From: Cytidiella melzeri
Lineage: Eukaryota; Basidiomycota; Agaricomycetes; Polyporales; Irpicaceae
Direction: 5' to 3'
Length of the DNA: 64,000 bases
Assembly (NCBI GenBank): GCA_022592445.1
Contig: JABYQR010000080.1
Span: 62,001-126,000 of the forward strand
The notes below the pieces were generated by a model, which was not told where the DNA came from, did not search any database, and was given only the letters and a program-made list of their open reading frames with translations. Shown in pieces: positions 21,869 to 32,304 of the stretch (its first letter is position 1; each line of letters opens with the position of its first letter). The translations under genes and the position numbers were made by a program.

Positions 21869-21978
21869 TTGGCACCGTGCTGGCAGTATGTGTCTAGGAA
21901 TGGTACGGCATGAATCGGAAGAGTTGGCATTGTGCTGGCAGAAAGTGTCCAAGAACGGCGCGGCGCAAATTGGAGAAG
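21869..21978 (+). repeat. Two-copy direct repeat of about 55 bp
   Basis: TTGGCAYYGTGCTGGCAG followed by GTGTCYARGAAYGGYRCGGC occurs at 21869 and again at 21924, with a few differences. It lies between the LINE ORF1 and the Plavaka gene and may be part of a transposon end. Confidence 0.5.
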
Positions 21979-23105
21979 TCTAACAACTCATGTTTGTACA
22001 CCGTAGCTTGCTCAAGTTCTATCCATCAATGTTTGGCCACTCTGCTTCTTGCTCATCAACCACTGAAGTATGCAACATCAGTGCCAATTCTGTCTGTGCT
22101 ATTTTCTGACAAGTAGCGGCCTGCAAAAACACCAGTCAAATCATAAGACATGCGCCAAGCTAAGACGAAGGTATCTTAGAACTCACCACACTCAACACAA
22201 CAAATCAGCGGCCTTGCAGCTTCATCCAGCTGACTCTGCACTGGCTAACCCTACACCGAGCATTTTTCAGGATGAAGATGCGATGGATGTACAGGAGATG
22301 GTTGATGAAAGGAATTTTGACATGGAGGAGGAGGAGGGTGTCAGTGGTCACAATGGAGGTCCGGCTCACCAAACACCACCCGCCAAAGAGGTCGAGGCAG
22401 TACCGGAAGGCCCATGAGCGTGGTACGCGGAGAGATTCCTGCCGCACTACAAAGCAGGCAGTATCCTCCGAGAATCGCCAACTGCGTTTGAGCACATCCA
22501 AGATAGCAATATTTTGAAGGTCGGAGAGGCTTTCGGCCCCTTCAAAGACAAGGAGGAGTGGGATCTTGCAGCTTGGATGCTAAAGAACATTGGCCATACG
22601 GCGGGAGATGAGTTTCTGAAACTGCCTATTGTAAGAGAAACTGTATATGTTGGGCAGATAAACGGGACTTACCGCTTCTCACTACCAGATCCAGAACAAA
22701 CTTCAGTCTTCATTCAAGAACTACGGTCACGTACTACAAGCCGTTGATCAGCTTCCCACAGGCGCATCGTGGACTTACCGCTCGGTAACTGTAACAGGTG
22801 ATGAGCCAGGCGCGGATGGAGAAACCTTGAGCGAGGAGCTTGAGATGTGGTTTCGTGACCCTATGAAATGTATCAGGGAGCTGCTAGGAAATCCGCTCTT
22901 CCGAGACAAGATGATTTTTGCACCAGAGAAGCTGTCTGAGGATGTGGATGGAAAAGAAGATGTGCAAAATGAGATGAACATGGGTGACTGGTGGTGGCAA
23001 ACACAGGTGAGTTGTCGCTAGTACTATGACTGATATGAGATAGGTACTGACAATACCCTCAGCTCAAGCTGCCGATTGGTGCCACTGTTGTGCCAGTCAT
23101 ATTGT

Positions 23106-23863
23106 TGTCGCGGAGCGACTGCTGCTATGCTGATAACCCTAAAGAGGGAGTGAAGTAGAGAGGAAGGGGGTGGATCTCCAACGACGACAACGAGGTCAAA
23201 GTCGATGATGAGCAGGCAAGCAGGCACTGGGGCCGGATACTGGCAGTGCAAATGACGAAGTTAATATTATGCTTATACTAGGTTACATTGAGTAACTCAC
23301 CTGGCAGTGCAAATGACGAAGAGGTCAAGATGCAGAACCAGGGAGGGTAAGGGGTACTATATATACTGTGTCTGGGTGGTCTGTGCACCAGTTCCCACAC
23401 TAGGGACTGGAGTAACTGTGGGGCTGGAGTAACAATAGAACAATAAGGGACCAGGGTAACTGTCAAGGACCTGAGTAACTGTCAAGGACCTGAGTAACTG
23501 TCAAGGACCTGAGTAACTGTCAAGGACCAGGGTACATAGAACAATAGGATTAGAACAATAGACAATAGAACAATAGCATCAGGAACAATAGAACAATAGG
23601 AACTGGGGGAATCCCTGGGGAATCCCCATCAATGGAAGAGGAACAATAGAACAATAGCCTAGGTTGATCTGGAACCGCTCCAGACTGAGTCTAGGGTTTG
23701 GGTCTGGACTATTGATAAATAAGGCAGGATGTCACGTGACCCGGGTTAGGGTTAGGTCCGGTAACACTCCTAGCCGGAAAATAAGCGCTCTAGATAGGCG
23801 CCCAAGGCTGTAAACTTGTGACATTGTTGGAAAAATCCGGTCTCTGTTGGACTATCCATGTCA
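23106..23863 (-). repeat. Element A 3' LTR
   Basis: 758 bp with TG...CA ends. It holds about four tandem copies of a 19-bp unit (GTAACTGTCAAGGACCTGA, about 23455-23530) and several AACAATAG repeats. A TTAGGG-like doublet near 23745 is part of the LTR. Confidence 0.92.
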
Positions 23864-23874
23864 TTACCCCCCTC

Positions 23875-26800
23875 CTAAAATTCATCGCCTCGATGAACTA
23901 AGACCAGGGACTCTACCATCTGCCCACTCGAGGTCAGATGCAATAGCTTCTGTGATGTTCTCCAACGGTTTCCAAGGAATGGAGTCGAAGAGTGCTTTGG
24001 GCAATTTCTGGGTGCATTGGTATGTCTGGCATGGAACTCTGCAATGCTCTCTTTCGCATTGGTCAGATTTACTGCAGGTTCCCACGTTACATCGCCTTCT
24101 CCATAGCCTTTCCATTTGACTAGGTACTGCATTTGCTTCCGATAGATCTGACTGTCTAGGATCTTCTCGACTTCATAGACTTGTTGATCATCTACTATGA
24201 TCGGTGCTGGTGGTTCTGGTATGAGGCCGTTTACTTCGTTTCCTCGATACGGAGATAGCCTTTCGACGTTGATGTTGTCGTGAATACGATATCCGGATTT
24301 GAGTTTGATCCGATATGTATGTTCACCGGTCTTCTGAAGAACTGTGAAGGGACCAAGCTGTCTAGGCCCTAGCTTGTCAGACTGCTGATGTACTTTGACG
24401 TTCTTGGAAGACAACCACACGAGGTCCCCTTCCTTGAAGACTGGAGTAGCTCTACGGGTATATCCGGAAGCTTCGGCCATCTTTTCCTTAGAGAGACGCG
24501 AGGCAGCTTCGGCTTCTGCCCGAACCTGTCTGAGCTTTTCTAGGCGTGCGTCTAGATTTGGCATACGACTTTGACGACCAATAGGAATGGTAAAGTCCGG
24601 TAGATACCCGTACATGACTTCAAACGGAGAGTGCTGAGTAGATGAGTTGACCCGGGAGTTGATGGCGAATTCAGCCACTGGGATGTATTCTGCCCAATCA
24701 TCTTGTCGTTGGTCAACAAAGAGTCGTAGAATCTTTTCTACCTCTTGATTGGTTCTTTCCGTTTGACCATTGGCCTGAGGGTGGTAGGCAGTAGTCATGG
24801 CGCCAGTGATGCCTAGCCGTTTGTACAACGCTTGCATGACACGAGCTGCAAACTGGGGTCCTCTATCGGATATAAACTGTCGGGGAATGCCGTGGAGCCT
24901 GAACACCTCTCTGATGTGAAGGTCGGCTATACCGTCTGCTGTGACCGTAGACTGAGTTGGAATTACATGTGTTTGCTTGCTGTACAAGTCTGTGTACACG
25001 GCAATCATGTCAAATCCCTTACTACGTGGGAGTGGTCCGACTAAGTCTACACCAACCACCTGCCAAGGTCCGTCTGGTACTTCGATAGGCTGTATTGGGG
25101 CAACCGGGTGCTGTGCTGATTTGGTTCGCTGACACTTGTCACATCCGAGGACGTATTGTTCTACAAATGATGCCATACGAGGCCACCAATAGTGCCGTGT
25201 TACTAGTTCCAGGGTTGCATGTTTACCAGGATGTCCTGCTGGTAGTGCATCGTGGCATCGACGTACAATCTCCTTTCGGACTTCTCGATCTTTGGGAATG
25301 TACAGCTTTCCTTTGTAGTACACCAGTCCGCTGTCTTCTTCCCACTCTAGTCCACCATCTGTCAACTTCCGGGGTCCGTCCTTCTTCAGCTTGGCTAATC
25401 CCTGAACCACCTCTGCTTCTCGAAGGCTGATGTCTCTGATTCGAGCTTCCAATGGGTCTGTTTCTAGAGTACTTGAGGCAGCTATAGTTTGGAAGTATTC
25501 GGGTTTAAGCACAACTTGTTCTTTGTTGTCTGATGCATCTAGCACTTCCAAGGTTCTAACTCTGGACAGCGGGTCACCTTGAGTAAGGGTCTTTCCGGGT
25601 TTGTGGGTCAACACGAAATCAAACCGGCTAAGGTATAAGGACCACCGAGCTTGTCGTCTAGACAGATCCTGAGCGGTACGCCAGTACTGCAGATTCTGAT
25701 GATCTGTGATAATCTCGAAGGGCGCGGGTAATCCTTCCAGATAGTGACGCCAATCTTCGAGAGCTCTGATGATAGCGAGCATTTCTCGATCATAGATCTC
25801 ATAGTTCCGTTCCGCTTCGGCCATAGACTGAGACCGGAACGCTACTGGGTGCCATTGTCCATCCTCTAGTTTCTGCAATAGAACCCCTCCAGTTGCAAAG
25901 CCAGATGCATCAACTTCAATACGTGTGGGACGATCGGGTTCCCATGTGACTAGGATGGGTTCCTGAGTGAACGCATCTTTGAGCATCTGAAAAGCGTTCT
26001 GCTGTGCTTCTCCCCACTTCCAAGGTTGGTCTTTCTTGGTGAGATCATGTAGGGGACGAGTATGCCGTGCAAAGTCCTTGATGAAACGTCGGTAGAAGTT
26101 GGCAAATCCAATGAAGCCGCGTACATCGCGGAGGTTCTGTGGTACCGGCCAGTTGGTGATAGCTTCTATTTTACCCGAGTCCATACGGATCTTTCCGTTA
26201 CCGATGATTAGACCTAAGTACTCGACTTGTGACTGTTCAAATTCGCATTTCTCGGGACGAAGGTACAGGTCATTGGCTTCAAGTCTTGCTAGTACTTCAT
26301 GGACGAGTTTACGATGTTCCGTGATGTCTGAGCTGAAGATGAGGATGTCATCCAGGTACACTGAGACCTTTCCTTCCGCAATGAGATCAGCAAAGATGGA
26401 GTTCATCATTGCTTGAAACGTGGCTGGAGAATTGGTCATGCCAAACAACATCACCTTAGGCTCGAACAGCCCTCGGTTTGTCACAAATGCACCCTTCCAT
26501 TCGTCATTTTCTTTGATCCGAATGTTATGGTAACCCCATCGTACGTCAAACTTAGTGAAGATTTTGGCTTGACGAAGTCGATTGGTAATGTCTGATACCA
26601 AGGGGAGTGGGTAGCGGTTTTTGATCGTGATGTCATTCAACCGTCGATAATCCTGAACAAGCCGAAGCTTGCCATCCTTCTTCTTGACGAAGAATACCGG
26701 TGAGGCCATGGGCGACTTGGATGGGACAATATATCCTTTCGCTAGGTTTTCCTCAATAAACTTGTCTAACTCCGCTTGTTCATTCGGAGACATGGGGTAG

Positions 26801-27636
26801 ACCTTGGATCTGAACATCTTCGGGTTCTCTGTTAGATCAATCGTGTGATCCCAGGGTTGGTGCTCTGGGAGGCGCTGTGATGCTTCTTCGGAAAAGACTT
26901 TCTGGTGCCTGCGGTATTCTTCTGGAACCATCTGTTCGAATGTCTGTTGTTCTTTGGATTGATGGGCCTTAGCCGCAATATCTGTAGAGTACGTATAGCT
27001 AGCACAGGACCAAAGCTCTTCTTTGGTGTCCTGAATGATACCGGCTCTGAGCCAGGCTCGTCTCTGCTTCCGATTGGCTGTGATAGACTGGAAGGGTTCG
27101 AAGTCTTCTTCGGCTTCCAGCTCCATTTCTCCGGTAGCCCAATTGATCTTGGGGTTTGCTTTGCGAAGCCAGGGTAGGCCTAGAATGCAATCTTCTGGTC
27201 CGATGTCTGTGACCAAAAATGTTGCGTTTTCTTTGATAGCCCCAACTTGTAGTTCGAGCTCTGCTCTGTGTGTGATACGTCCTCCTTGATTTAGAGTCCC
27301 ATCGATGTTGTGGAGTGGGATCTGTCTTTCTAAGGGGACCGTACGTACTCGGTGCCGGTTGACAAAGTCTTGACTTAGGAACAATGCGGTGGCTCCTGAG
27401 TCAATCATAGCTTTGATGCCCTTTTCTCTGAACACTCCTTTGAGCGTTATTGGAACTCGGAAATGCATGCTAAGCGGATCTATTTCAGGCACTATGCAAG
27501 ACGACAAAGTTTCGTAGTAGTTATACATGTCGTTAAATAAAGCTGAAGGCAGCGAATCAGGTTGCTGAGCGGGGCGGGTAATTACTACAGGGGGACTAAA
27601 AACTGTGTCCGTGGGGGAATCATCATTGTCCTCCAC
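23875..27636 (-). CDS. pol: Element A pol: protease, RT, RNase H, integrase, chromodomain
   Basis: This intact 1253-codon frame makes the replication enzymes of the retrotransposon. In order: aspartic protease with MIDSGAT (about residues 77-83); reverse transcriptase with the catalytic YLDDI and LRLVQDYRRLN; RNase H starting at EVDASG; integrase with the HHCC finger (CHDALPAGHPG...CDKC) and the DDE core (VGVDLVGPLP, FISDRGPQFA, HPQANGQTERTNQE); and a C-terminal chromodomain (YEVEKILDSQ, YLVKWKGYGEGDVTWEP), which targets integration to marked chromatin in this clade. No AUG is needed at the start, because the frame is open back to the gag stop (27696-27702) and would be reached by a -1 slip. 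No disabling change was seen in pol. Confidence 0.95.
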   Translation of the reverse strand: MEDNDDSPTDTVFSPPVVITRPAQQPDSLPSALFNDMYNYYETLSSCIVPEIDPLSMHFRVPITLKGVFREKGIKAMIDSGATALFLSQDFVNRHRVRTVPLERQIPLHNIDGTLNQGGRITHRAELELQVGAIKENATFLVTDIGPEDCILGLPWLRKANPKINWATGEMELEAEEDFEPFQSITANRKQRRAWLRAGIIQDTKEELWSCASYTYSTDIAAKAHQSKEQQTFEQMVPEEYRRHQKVFSEEASQRLPEHQPWDHTIDLTENPKMFRSKVYPMSPNEQAELDKFIEENLAKGYIVPSKSPMASPVFFVKKKDGKLRLVQDYRRLNDITIKNRYPLPLVSDITNRLRQAKIFTKFDVRWGYHNIRIKENDEWKGAFVTNRGLFEPKVMLFGMTNSPATFQAMMNSIFADLIAEGKVSVYLDDILIFSSDITEHRKLVHEVLARLEANDLYLRPEKCEFEQSQVEYLGLIIGNGKIRMDSGKIEAITNWPVPQNLRDVRGFIGFANFYRRFIKDFARHTRPLHDLTKKDQPWKWGEAQQNAFQMLKDAFTQEPILVTWEPDRPTRIEVDASGFATGGVLLQKLEDGQWHPVAFRSQSMAEAERNYEIYDREMLAIIRALEDWRHYLEGLPAPFEIITDHQNLQYWRTAQDLSRRQARWSLYLSRFDFVLTHKPGKTLTQGDPLSRVRTLEVLDASDNKEQVVLKPEYFQTIAASSTLETDPLEARIRDISLREAEVVQGLAKLKKDGPRKLTDGGLEWEEDSGLVYYKGKLYIPKDREVRKEIVRRCHDALPAGHPGKHATLELVTRHYWWPRMASFVEQYVLGCDKCQRTKSAQHPVAPIQPIEVPDGPWQVVGVDLVGPLPRSKGFDMIAVYTDLYSKQTHVIPTQSTVTADGIADLHIREVFRLHGIPRQFISDRGPQFAARVMQALYKRLGITGAMTTAYHPQANGQTERTNQEVEKILRLFVDQRQDDWAEYIPVAEFAINSRVNSSTQHSPFEVMYGYLPDFTIPIGRQSRMPNLDARLEKLRQVRAEAEAASRLSKEKMAEASGYTRRATPVFKEGDLVWLSSKNVKVHQQSDKLGPRQLGPFTVLQKTGEHTYRIKLKSGYRIHDNINVERLSPYRGNEVNGLIPEPPAPIIVDDQQVYEVEKILDSQIYRKQMQYLVKWKGYGEGDVTWEPAVNLTNAKESIAEFHARHTNAPRNCPKHSSTPFLGNRWRTSQKLLHLTSSGQMVESLVLVHRGDEF

Positions 27637-27695
27637 TTCTTCTATGTAGGTTTTTCCAGAGGGACTCGAGGGTGCGGTTTCACCTGGAGTCCTCT

Positions 27696-27702
27696 CTAAA
27701 AA
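27696..27702 (-). other. Element A gag/pol -1 slippage site at the gag stop
   Basis: On the minus strand gag ends GAT TTT TAG inside five T residues. A P-site tRNA on TTT can move back one base and still pair with TTT, after which the -1 frame reads TTA GAG AGG and continues open into pol. Element B has the same arrangement. The role is inferred from layout and frame arithmetic. Confidence 0.6.
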
Positions 27703-28760
27703 TCCCGTTGATTGCCGAGCTGCTTGACTTGGTCCGTGAGGGATGACATCTGCTTCATAATGGCATCGTAGTCAAACGGAGTTGAAGACGAAGAGCTGGC
27801 AACGGTTGCGGCGGGCGGGGTAGGTAAGGGCCTCGCGGACGAGGACGACGAGGGGGCCGAAGTGGACGGATCGAAAAGAGTGCTGGCAGCCACCTTCTGT
27901 TGCCTAGGTGGGTACCCAAGGAACCGGCTTTGGCACACTTGCGTCTGATGGTTGCCTCCACAATGTCCACACAATTCCCGATCATGTTTGCCGTCTTTCT
28001 TCTGGTGCTCCTTAGATCCACATCCGTAGCATCTTCCATTCATTGCTTTCATGAAATCAGCACGTGTTTTCCCATTGGGACCGACTTTAGTGGCATCAAT
28101 TTCCATAGCATTGGAATCACGAGACGGTTGGACAAAAGGAGCCGGGGACGAGGTGGAGACCGGGGTAGATTTGAACACGTTGGGGACTGTTCGACCTTGT
28201 TCACGAGCTTTTTCCTGAGCTCGAACCCGAAGACGATTGTCGATGTCTGTGGCCACATTGATCAGATCAACAAGGGTGACATGGGACCGTGCGGTGTGAA
28301 CTAGTTCATCCTTAATCGTGGTGCTCAGATGTTCATAGTAGCGATCACGAAGGTCTTGTGTCGAGTAACCTGTCCTGTCCATGATTTCCCGGAATCGGGC
28401 CGTGTATTCGGGAACCGTCTTTTTGCCTTGCCACAGCTCCCTGAGCTTGGCCTTGGCATCCACCATTTCATCAACTGGTTCAAATCGTGCTTTGAACGCC
28501 GTTCTGAAGTCGTCCCAATCACCATTGAATGCCATTTGATGACTGGCAATCAAGTCCATGTGGGGCGTTGCCCAAACTGCTGCATCTTCTGTCATAAATG
28601 ACAGGGCCGACGAAATCCAGAGATGATCCAACCGAGTCTGACCACCTTGAGCATTATACGGAGACAGCTTCTCGTTGAACTGCGCATACATTGAGAAGGC
28701 AGCTAAAAAGCGACGTGCGTCACTACTAGCATTGCCCTTAAAGCTGGCGGGTTTTTCCAC
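27696..28760 (-). CDS. gag: Element A gag with zinc knuckles
   Basis: The capsid/nucleocapsid precursor of element A; the first AUG-like start gives 354 residues. The capsid-like helical domain (ARRFLAAFSMYAQFNEK, KAKLRELWQGKKTVPEYTARF) is followed by knuckles CYGCGSKEHQKKDGKHD and CGHCGGNHQTQVC, then a Ser/Pro/Thr-rich tail ending NQRDF and TAG. Gag sequence continues upstream of 28760 (QQLTQAITALVQNQQQPVNN), and after a frame change near 28848 into the block 28849-29269 that contains ICEVQPCPNR, a motif shared with element B. The natural gag therefore probably reaches back to the ORF1 stop at 29270, and this copy carries a frameshift. Confidence 0.85.
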   Translation of the reverse strand: MEKPASFKGNASSDARRFLAAFSMYAQFNEKLSPYNAQGGQTRLDHLWISSALSFMTEDAAVWATPHMDLIASHQMAFNGDWDDFRTAFKARFEPVDEMVDAKAKLRELWQGKKTVPEYTARFREIMDRTGYSTQDLRDRYYEHLSTTIKDELVHTARSHVTLVDLINVATDIDNRLRVRAQEKAREQGRTVPNVFKSTPVSTSSPAPFVQPSRDSNAMEIDATKVGPNGKTRADFMKAMNGRCYGCGSKEHQKKDGKHDRELCGHCGGNHQTQVCQSRFLGYPPRQQKVAASTLFDPSTSAPSSSSSARPLPTPPAATVASSSSSTPFDYDAIMKQMSSLTDQVKQLGNQRDF

Positions 28761-29269
28761 AACCCTTTCCCGTGACCTATTGTTTACCGGTTGTTGCTGG
28801 TTCTGAACCAGGGCTGTGATAGCTTGTGTCAGCTGTTGCTGACCGAGGAGTAGCGCATGCAGAGTTGTTCTGCTGTGGGGGGCGGGGACGGCTCTTGTGT
28901 GGGGGCGGGAGTTGCTGCCCTGGAAGCATGCTGAGAGACATTGGTGGAATCCATCTGGTATTGTTCCTGGGTGAAGGTTCGATCGAAGTCTTCTTCAGGT
29001 TCAGGTAGTGGTGGGAGAGATTCAAGAATGCGATCTTCCTGCCAGTGATGGATGGGTCGATACTGATTTGCGTAACGACCAGGGTATTCTACTCTGTTGT
29101 ACCGGTTGGGACACGGTTGTACTTCACAAATCTGATGTCCTTCGTCTGAATCGTAGCTTTCGTCTCTGACAGTCTGGTTGTTGAAGGCGTGGGGGTAGTT
29201 TTCGCAGGGAAGATGATCTCTGGACCAAATGCTACTATTGGGACTTTGGGAAGCCACACTGTATTCTAT

Positions 29270-30096
29270 TTAGAACGAGATGAAATACTCGTCCGCCCAA
29301 ACTTTGTCTAACCCTTTGAACACCTGCTCGTAGTTCCTCCTTAGACCCGTGAAACTGATTCCTCCAATTGCCTTTAGTCCCCAATCCAGCAGTTGCCACT
29401 CACGATGAGTGATGACAGGGGCCCGGGTTGGTAATTCCTCTAGAAGCTTCTCTAGCTTCTGTTTCTCCTGCTCAAACTGTCGCTTTGTATCTTTGTGGAG
29501 CTGGTGGTACTTTTCAATGGTAGGGAGTATCGACAGACGTTGGAGTGTGGCAGTGAGCTTGGGCGTGAAGATACCTCGGAGGTCTTCAACAGTGTGCTTG
29601 CGGAAGTCGATGAGAGTCGGCTTTGCTGCTATGAGGGCTGCGCTAGGGTTGGTAGCGGGCCGGACTGGGAAGCGTTCTGCTAAGAAGGCTTCTTAGGGAG
29701 ATTTGCTAATGCCTCAGCTCGTTCGCGTGCGGTGCGGGCAGCAAACTCTTTGGACTCTGCGCGGAGTTTCTCAAACTCCTCTGCTGTTGGGAATCTGTGT
29801 GTGAGGGAGGGGCCCTTGGGTTTGCGACGACCGACGTATGAAGCAATAGCCTTAAGTTCCTTCTCCGTGTATTTGTGACTCTTGCCACGTGCGTGCTCTG
29901 CGTCGAGTTGATCAAACACAGCCTTAGGTAAGGCGCGATGGATCTGGACTTCTCGACGTGCTTGGTTCAGATCCTTGTGCAAAGGATCTGGACGAGCGGT
30001 GAAACGGGAGTGGGATTCTTTCGGCACTAAGAATCAACCACGGAAAGTGAACGAGTTAGCGATCAAGCACGTCAAGACGGACGGCGATGGCTTACT
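29270..30096 (-). pseudogene. Element A ORF1, extra protein upstream of gag (frameshifted)
   Basis: The start codon is created by splicing: A at 30096 joins TG at 30026-30025 when the intron 30027-30095 is removed, giving MPKESHSRFTARPD. The product matches element B ORF1 in order: a basic N-terminus, KYTEKELKAIASYVGRR, an Ala/Glu-rich helix (EEFEKLRAESKEFAARTARE), LPKKP, then after a lost base near 29696 DFRKHTVEDLRGIFTPKL, WQLLDWGLKAIGGISFTGLRR and a C-terminus WADEYFISF with TAA (29270-29272). I do not recognise the family. No catalytic motif was seen; the charged helical character could suit RNA or capsid binding. The missing base breaks the frame in this copy. Confidence 0.65.
30027..30095 (-). 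other. Leader intron of element A that splits the start codon
   Basis: This 69-bp intron has donor GTAAGC, branch-like GCTAAC and acceptor TTCTTAG on the minus strand. The exon ends TTTGAGA and the next exon starts TGCCGAAAG, so only spliced RNA contains ATGCCG. All three splice signals are good matches to fungal consensus. Element B has the same arrangement. Confidence 0.7.
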
Positions 30097-30200
30097 CTCA
30101 AACGTAGGGGGGAATAAACTTTTTAAAACTGGGGGGAATAGGAAGACTTGATCCAAGCTAAGGGCAGTCGTGCCGGTAGCTGTGTGGTATCTTGACCTAA

Positions 30201-30956
30201 TGTCGCGGAGCGACTGCTGCTATGCTGATAACCCTAAAGAGGGAGTGAAGTAGAGAGGAAGGGGGTGGATCTCCAACGACGACAACGAGGTCAAAGTCGA
30301 TGATGAGCAGGCAAGCAGGCACTGGGGCCGGATACTGGCAGTGCAAATGACGAAGTTAATATTATGCTTATACTAGGTTACATTGAGTAACTCACCTGGC
30401 AGTGCAAATGACGAAGAGGTCAAGATGCAGAACCAGGGAGGGTAAGGGGTACTATATATACTGTGTCTGGGTGGTCTGTGCACCAGTTCCCACACTAGGG
30501 ACTGGAGTAACTGTGGGCTGGAGTAACAATAGAACAATAAGGGACCAGGGTAACTGTCAAGGACCTGAGTAACTGTCAAGGACCTGAGTAACTGTCAAGG
30601 ACCTGAGTAACTGTCAAGGACCAGGGTACATAGAACAATAGATTAGAACAATAGACAATAGAACAATAGCATCAGGAACAATAGAACAATAGGAACTGGG
30701 GGAATCCCTGGGGAATCCCCATCAATGGAAGAGGAACAATAGAACAATAGCCTAGGTTGATCTGGAACCGCTCCAGACTGAGTCTAGGGTTTGGGTCTGG
30801 ACTATTGATAAATAAGGCAGGATGTCACGTGACCCGGGTTAGGGTTATGTCCGGTAACACTCCTAGCCGGAAAATAAGCGCTCTAGATAGGCGCCCAAGG
30901 CTGTAAACTTGTGACATTGTTGGAAAAATCCGGTCTCTGTTGGACTATCCATGTCA
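30201..30956 (-). repeat. Element A 5' LTR
   Basis: 756 bp, almost identical to 23106-23863. On the minus strand it is followed by TTAGGTCAAGATACCACAC, and the same TTAGGT start follows the element-B 5' LTR. This is not a normal TGG-type tRNA site. Confidence 0.92.
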
Positions 30957-32304
30957 ATTGTTGTCAGACAAGACGGGGCTGTCTCAATTTCGAGAAGACA
31001 AGAGTGCTTGGCCTGTGTACCTCACAATAGGGAATATTGACAAAGAAACTCGACGTCAATCCAGCTCACATGCAACAATCCTTCTCGGCTATATTCCTGT
31101 TGCCAAACTCGACTGCTGGTCTGCCATACTGAAGAAAACAACCCGGTATACACTCTTCCACCAATGCATGAGGGCAATGTTGAACTCGCTGGTTGCAGCC
31201 GGATCGAATGGAGTAGAGATGGTTTGCGCAGACGGAATGGTTTGCAAAGTTTGGCCCATTCTTGCTGCGTATGTTGCCAATTATCCTGAGCAGTGCCTGG
31301 TTGCGTGCTGCTTGGAAAACCGGTGTCCTATTTGCCAGGTAGAGCCCAATATGTGCGGTTCACACATACCTACAGCAGCGCAAACAGAGGCTGACACGCT
31401 CCGCGTTTTGGACAACACTCGTGCTAGTAATTCCGAAGCTTTGTTGAAGGTACATGGCGTGCGTCCTGTCTGGTCACCGTTCTGGAGAGACTTGCCACAT
31501 ATGGAGATCTTCCGTTGTTTTACTCCTGATCTGCTGCACCAGCTATACAAGGGGGTCTTCAAGGATCATCTTATCAAGTGGTGAGCGGAATTGATTGGTG
31601 AGCAAGAGCTGGACAGCCAATTTTGAGCCATGACTACTCACCCAAATCTTTGACATCTCAAGAACGGGATATCATCGGTATCACAGTGAACAGGGAGGGA
31701 GCACAAGGCAATGGCAAAGGTGTTTGTTGGCATCCTCTCTGGCGCAGTAGACGATTGTGTGATCGTGGCCGTTAAATCCATTCTCAACTTCATCTACCTT
31801 GTGTCCCTGCATTCCCATTCCCGAACCACTCTCCGCTTGCTTCAACAAGCACTTGACGACTTTCACGCAGCCAAGGATGTCTTCATCGAGCTAGAAGCCA
31901 GGTCAGCAGCTCACTTCAACATTCCCAAGATTCATTCGATGGAGCACTACACGGAGCTCATTGAGCTGTTTGGATCTGCCGATGGACACAATACTGAGTC
32001 TCCTGAACGACTCCACATCGACTACGCAAAGGAGGCGTATCGAGCCAGTAACAAGCGCAATTACACAATCCAAATGGTCAAGTGGCTACGGAGACAGGAA
32101 GCTGTCAATCAATTTGCAATTTACCTTGACTGGCACCGGCAATGTCAGCTTTGAGCTGCAGCTAGTCACAGTGCGCCAATTTTACTACTCTCTGAGCTAC
32201 TACTGAGCAAGACTTGTGAAGTTGAAGCAGATGCCAGCAATACAGACACCATTGTTCTTGCACGTTCACATTCTGCGGTGCCAATTCAGGCTGACAACCT
32301 CGAG

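Larger units (their letters stand above)
23106..30956 (-). mobile_element. Ty3/gypsy chromovirus element A
   Basis: This 7851-bp element has LTRs 23106-23863 and 30201-30956 and a perfect 5-bp duplication ATTGT (23101-23105 and 30957-30961). On the minus strand the order is 5' LTR, leader intron, ORF1, gag, pol with C-terminal chromodomain, polypurine tract AGGAGGGGGG (23868-23877), 3' LTR. I counted about three differences between the LTRs (two single-base indels and one substitution), so insertion was recent. Pol is intact, but ORF1 has lost one base near 29696 and the gag leader region shifts frame near 28848, so this copy may be defective for the upstream proteins. No envelope gene was seen. 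Confidence 0.95.

Noticed and set aside
21106..21930. 274-codon minus-strand frame
   Set aside because: It partly overlaps the LINE ORF1 in another frame; Leu/Ser/Pro-rich with no domain, and likely leader sequence of that element.
23450..23535. Regular direct repeats resembling a CRISPR array
   Set aside because: The units are contiguous 19-bp tandem repeats without spacers, in a eukaryotic LTR.
23735..23760. GGGTTAGGGTTAGG, telomere-like
   Set aside because: Only two units, and it is present in both LTR copies of element A, so it is part of the LTR and not a telomere remnant.
29240..29300. An intron removing the stop between ORF1 and gag
   Set aside because: No donor/acceptor pair keeps frame in element A, and the residues just before the stop are conserved between A and B, so the stop looks genuine. 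It is not fully excluded for B, where an in-frame intron ending TAGTAG is formally possible.
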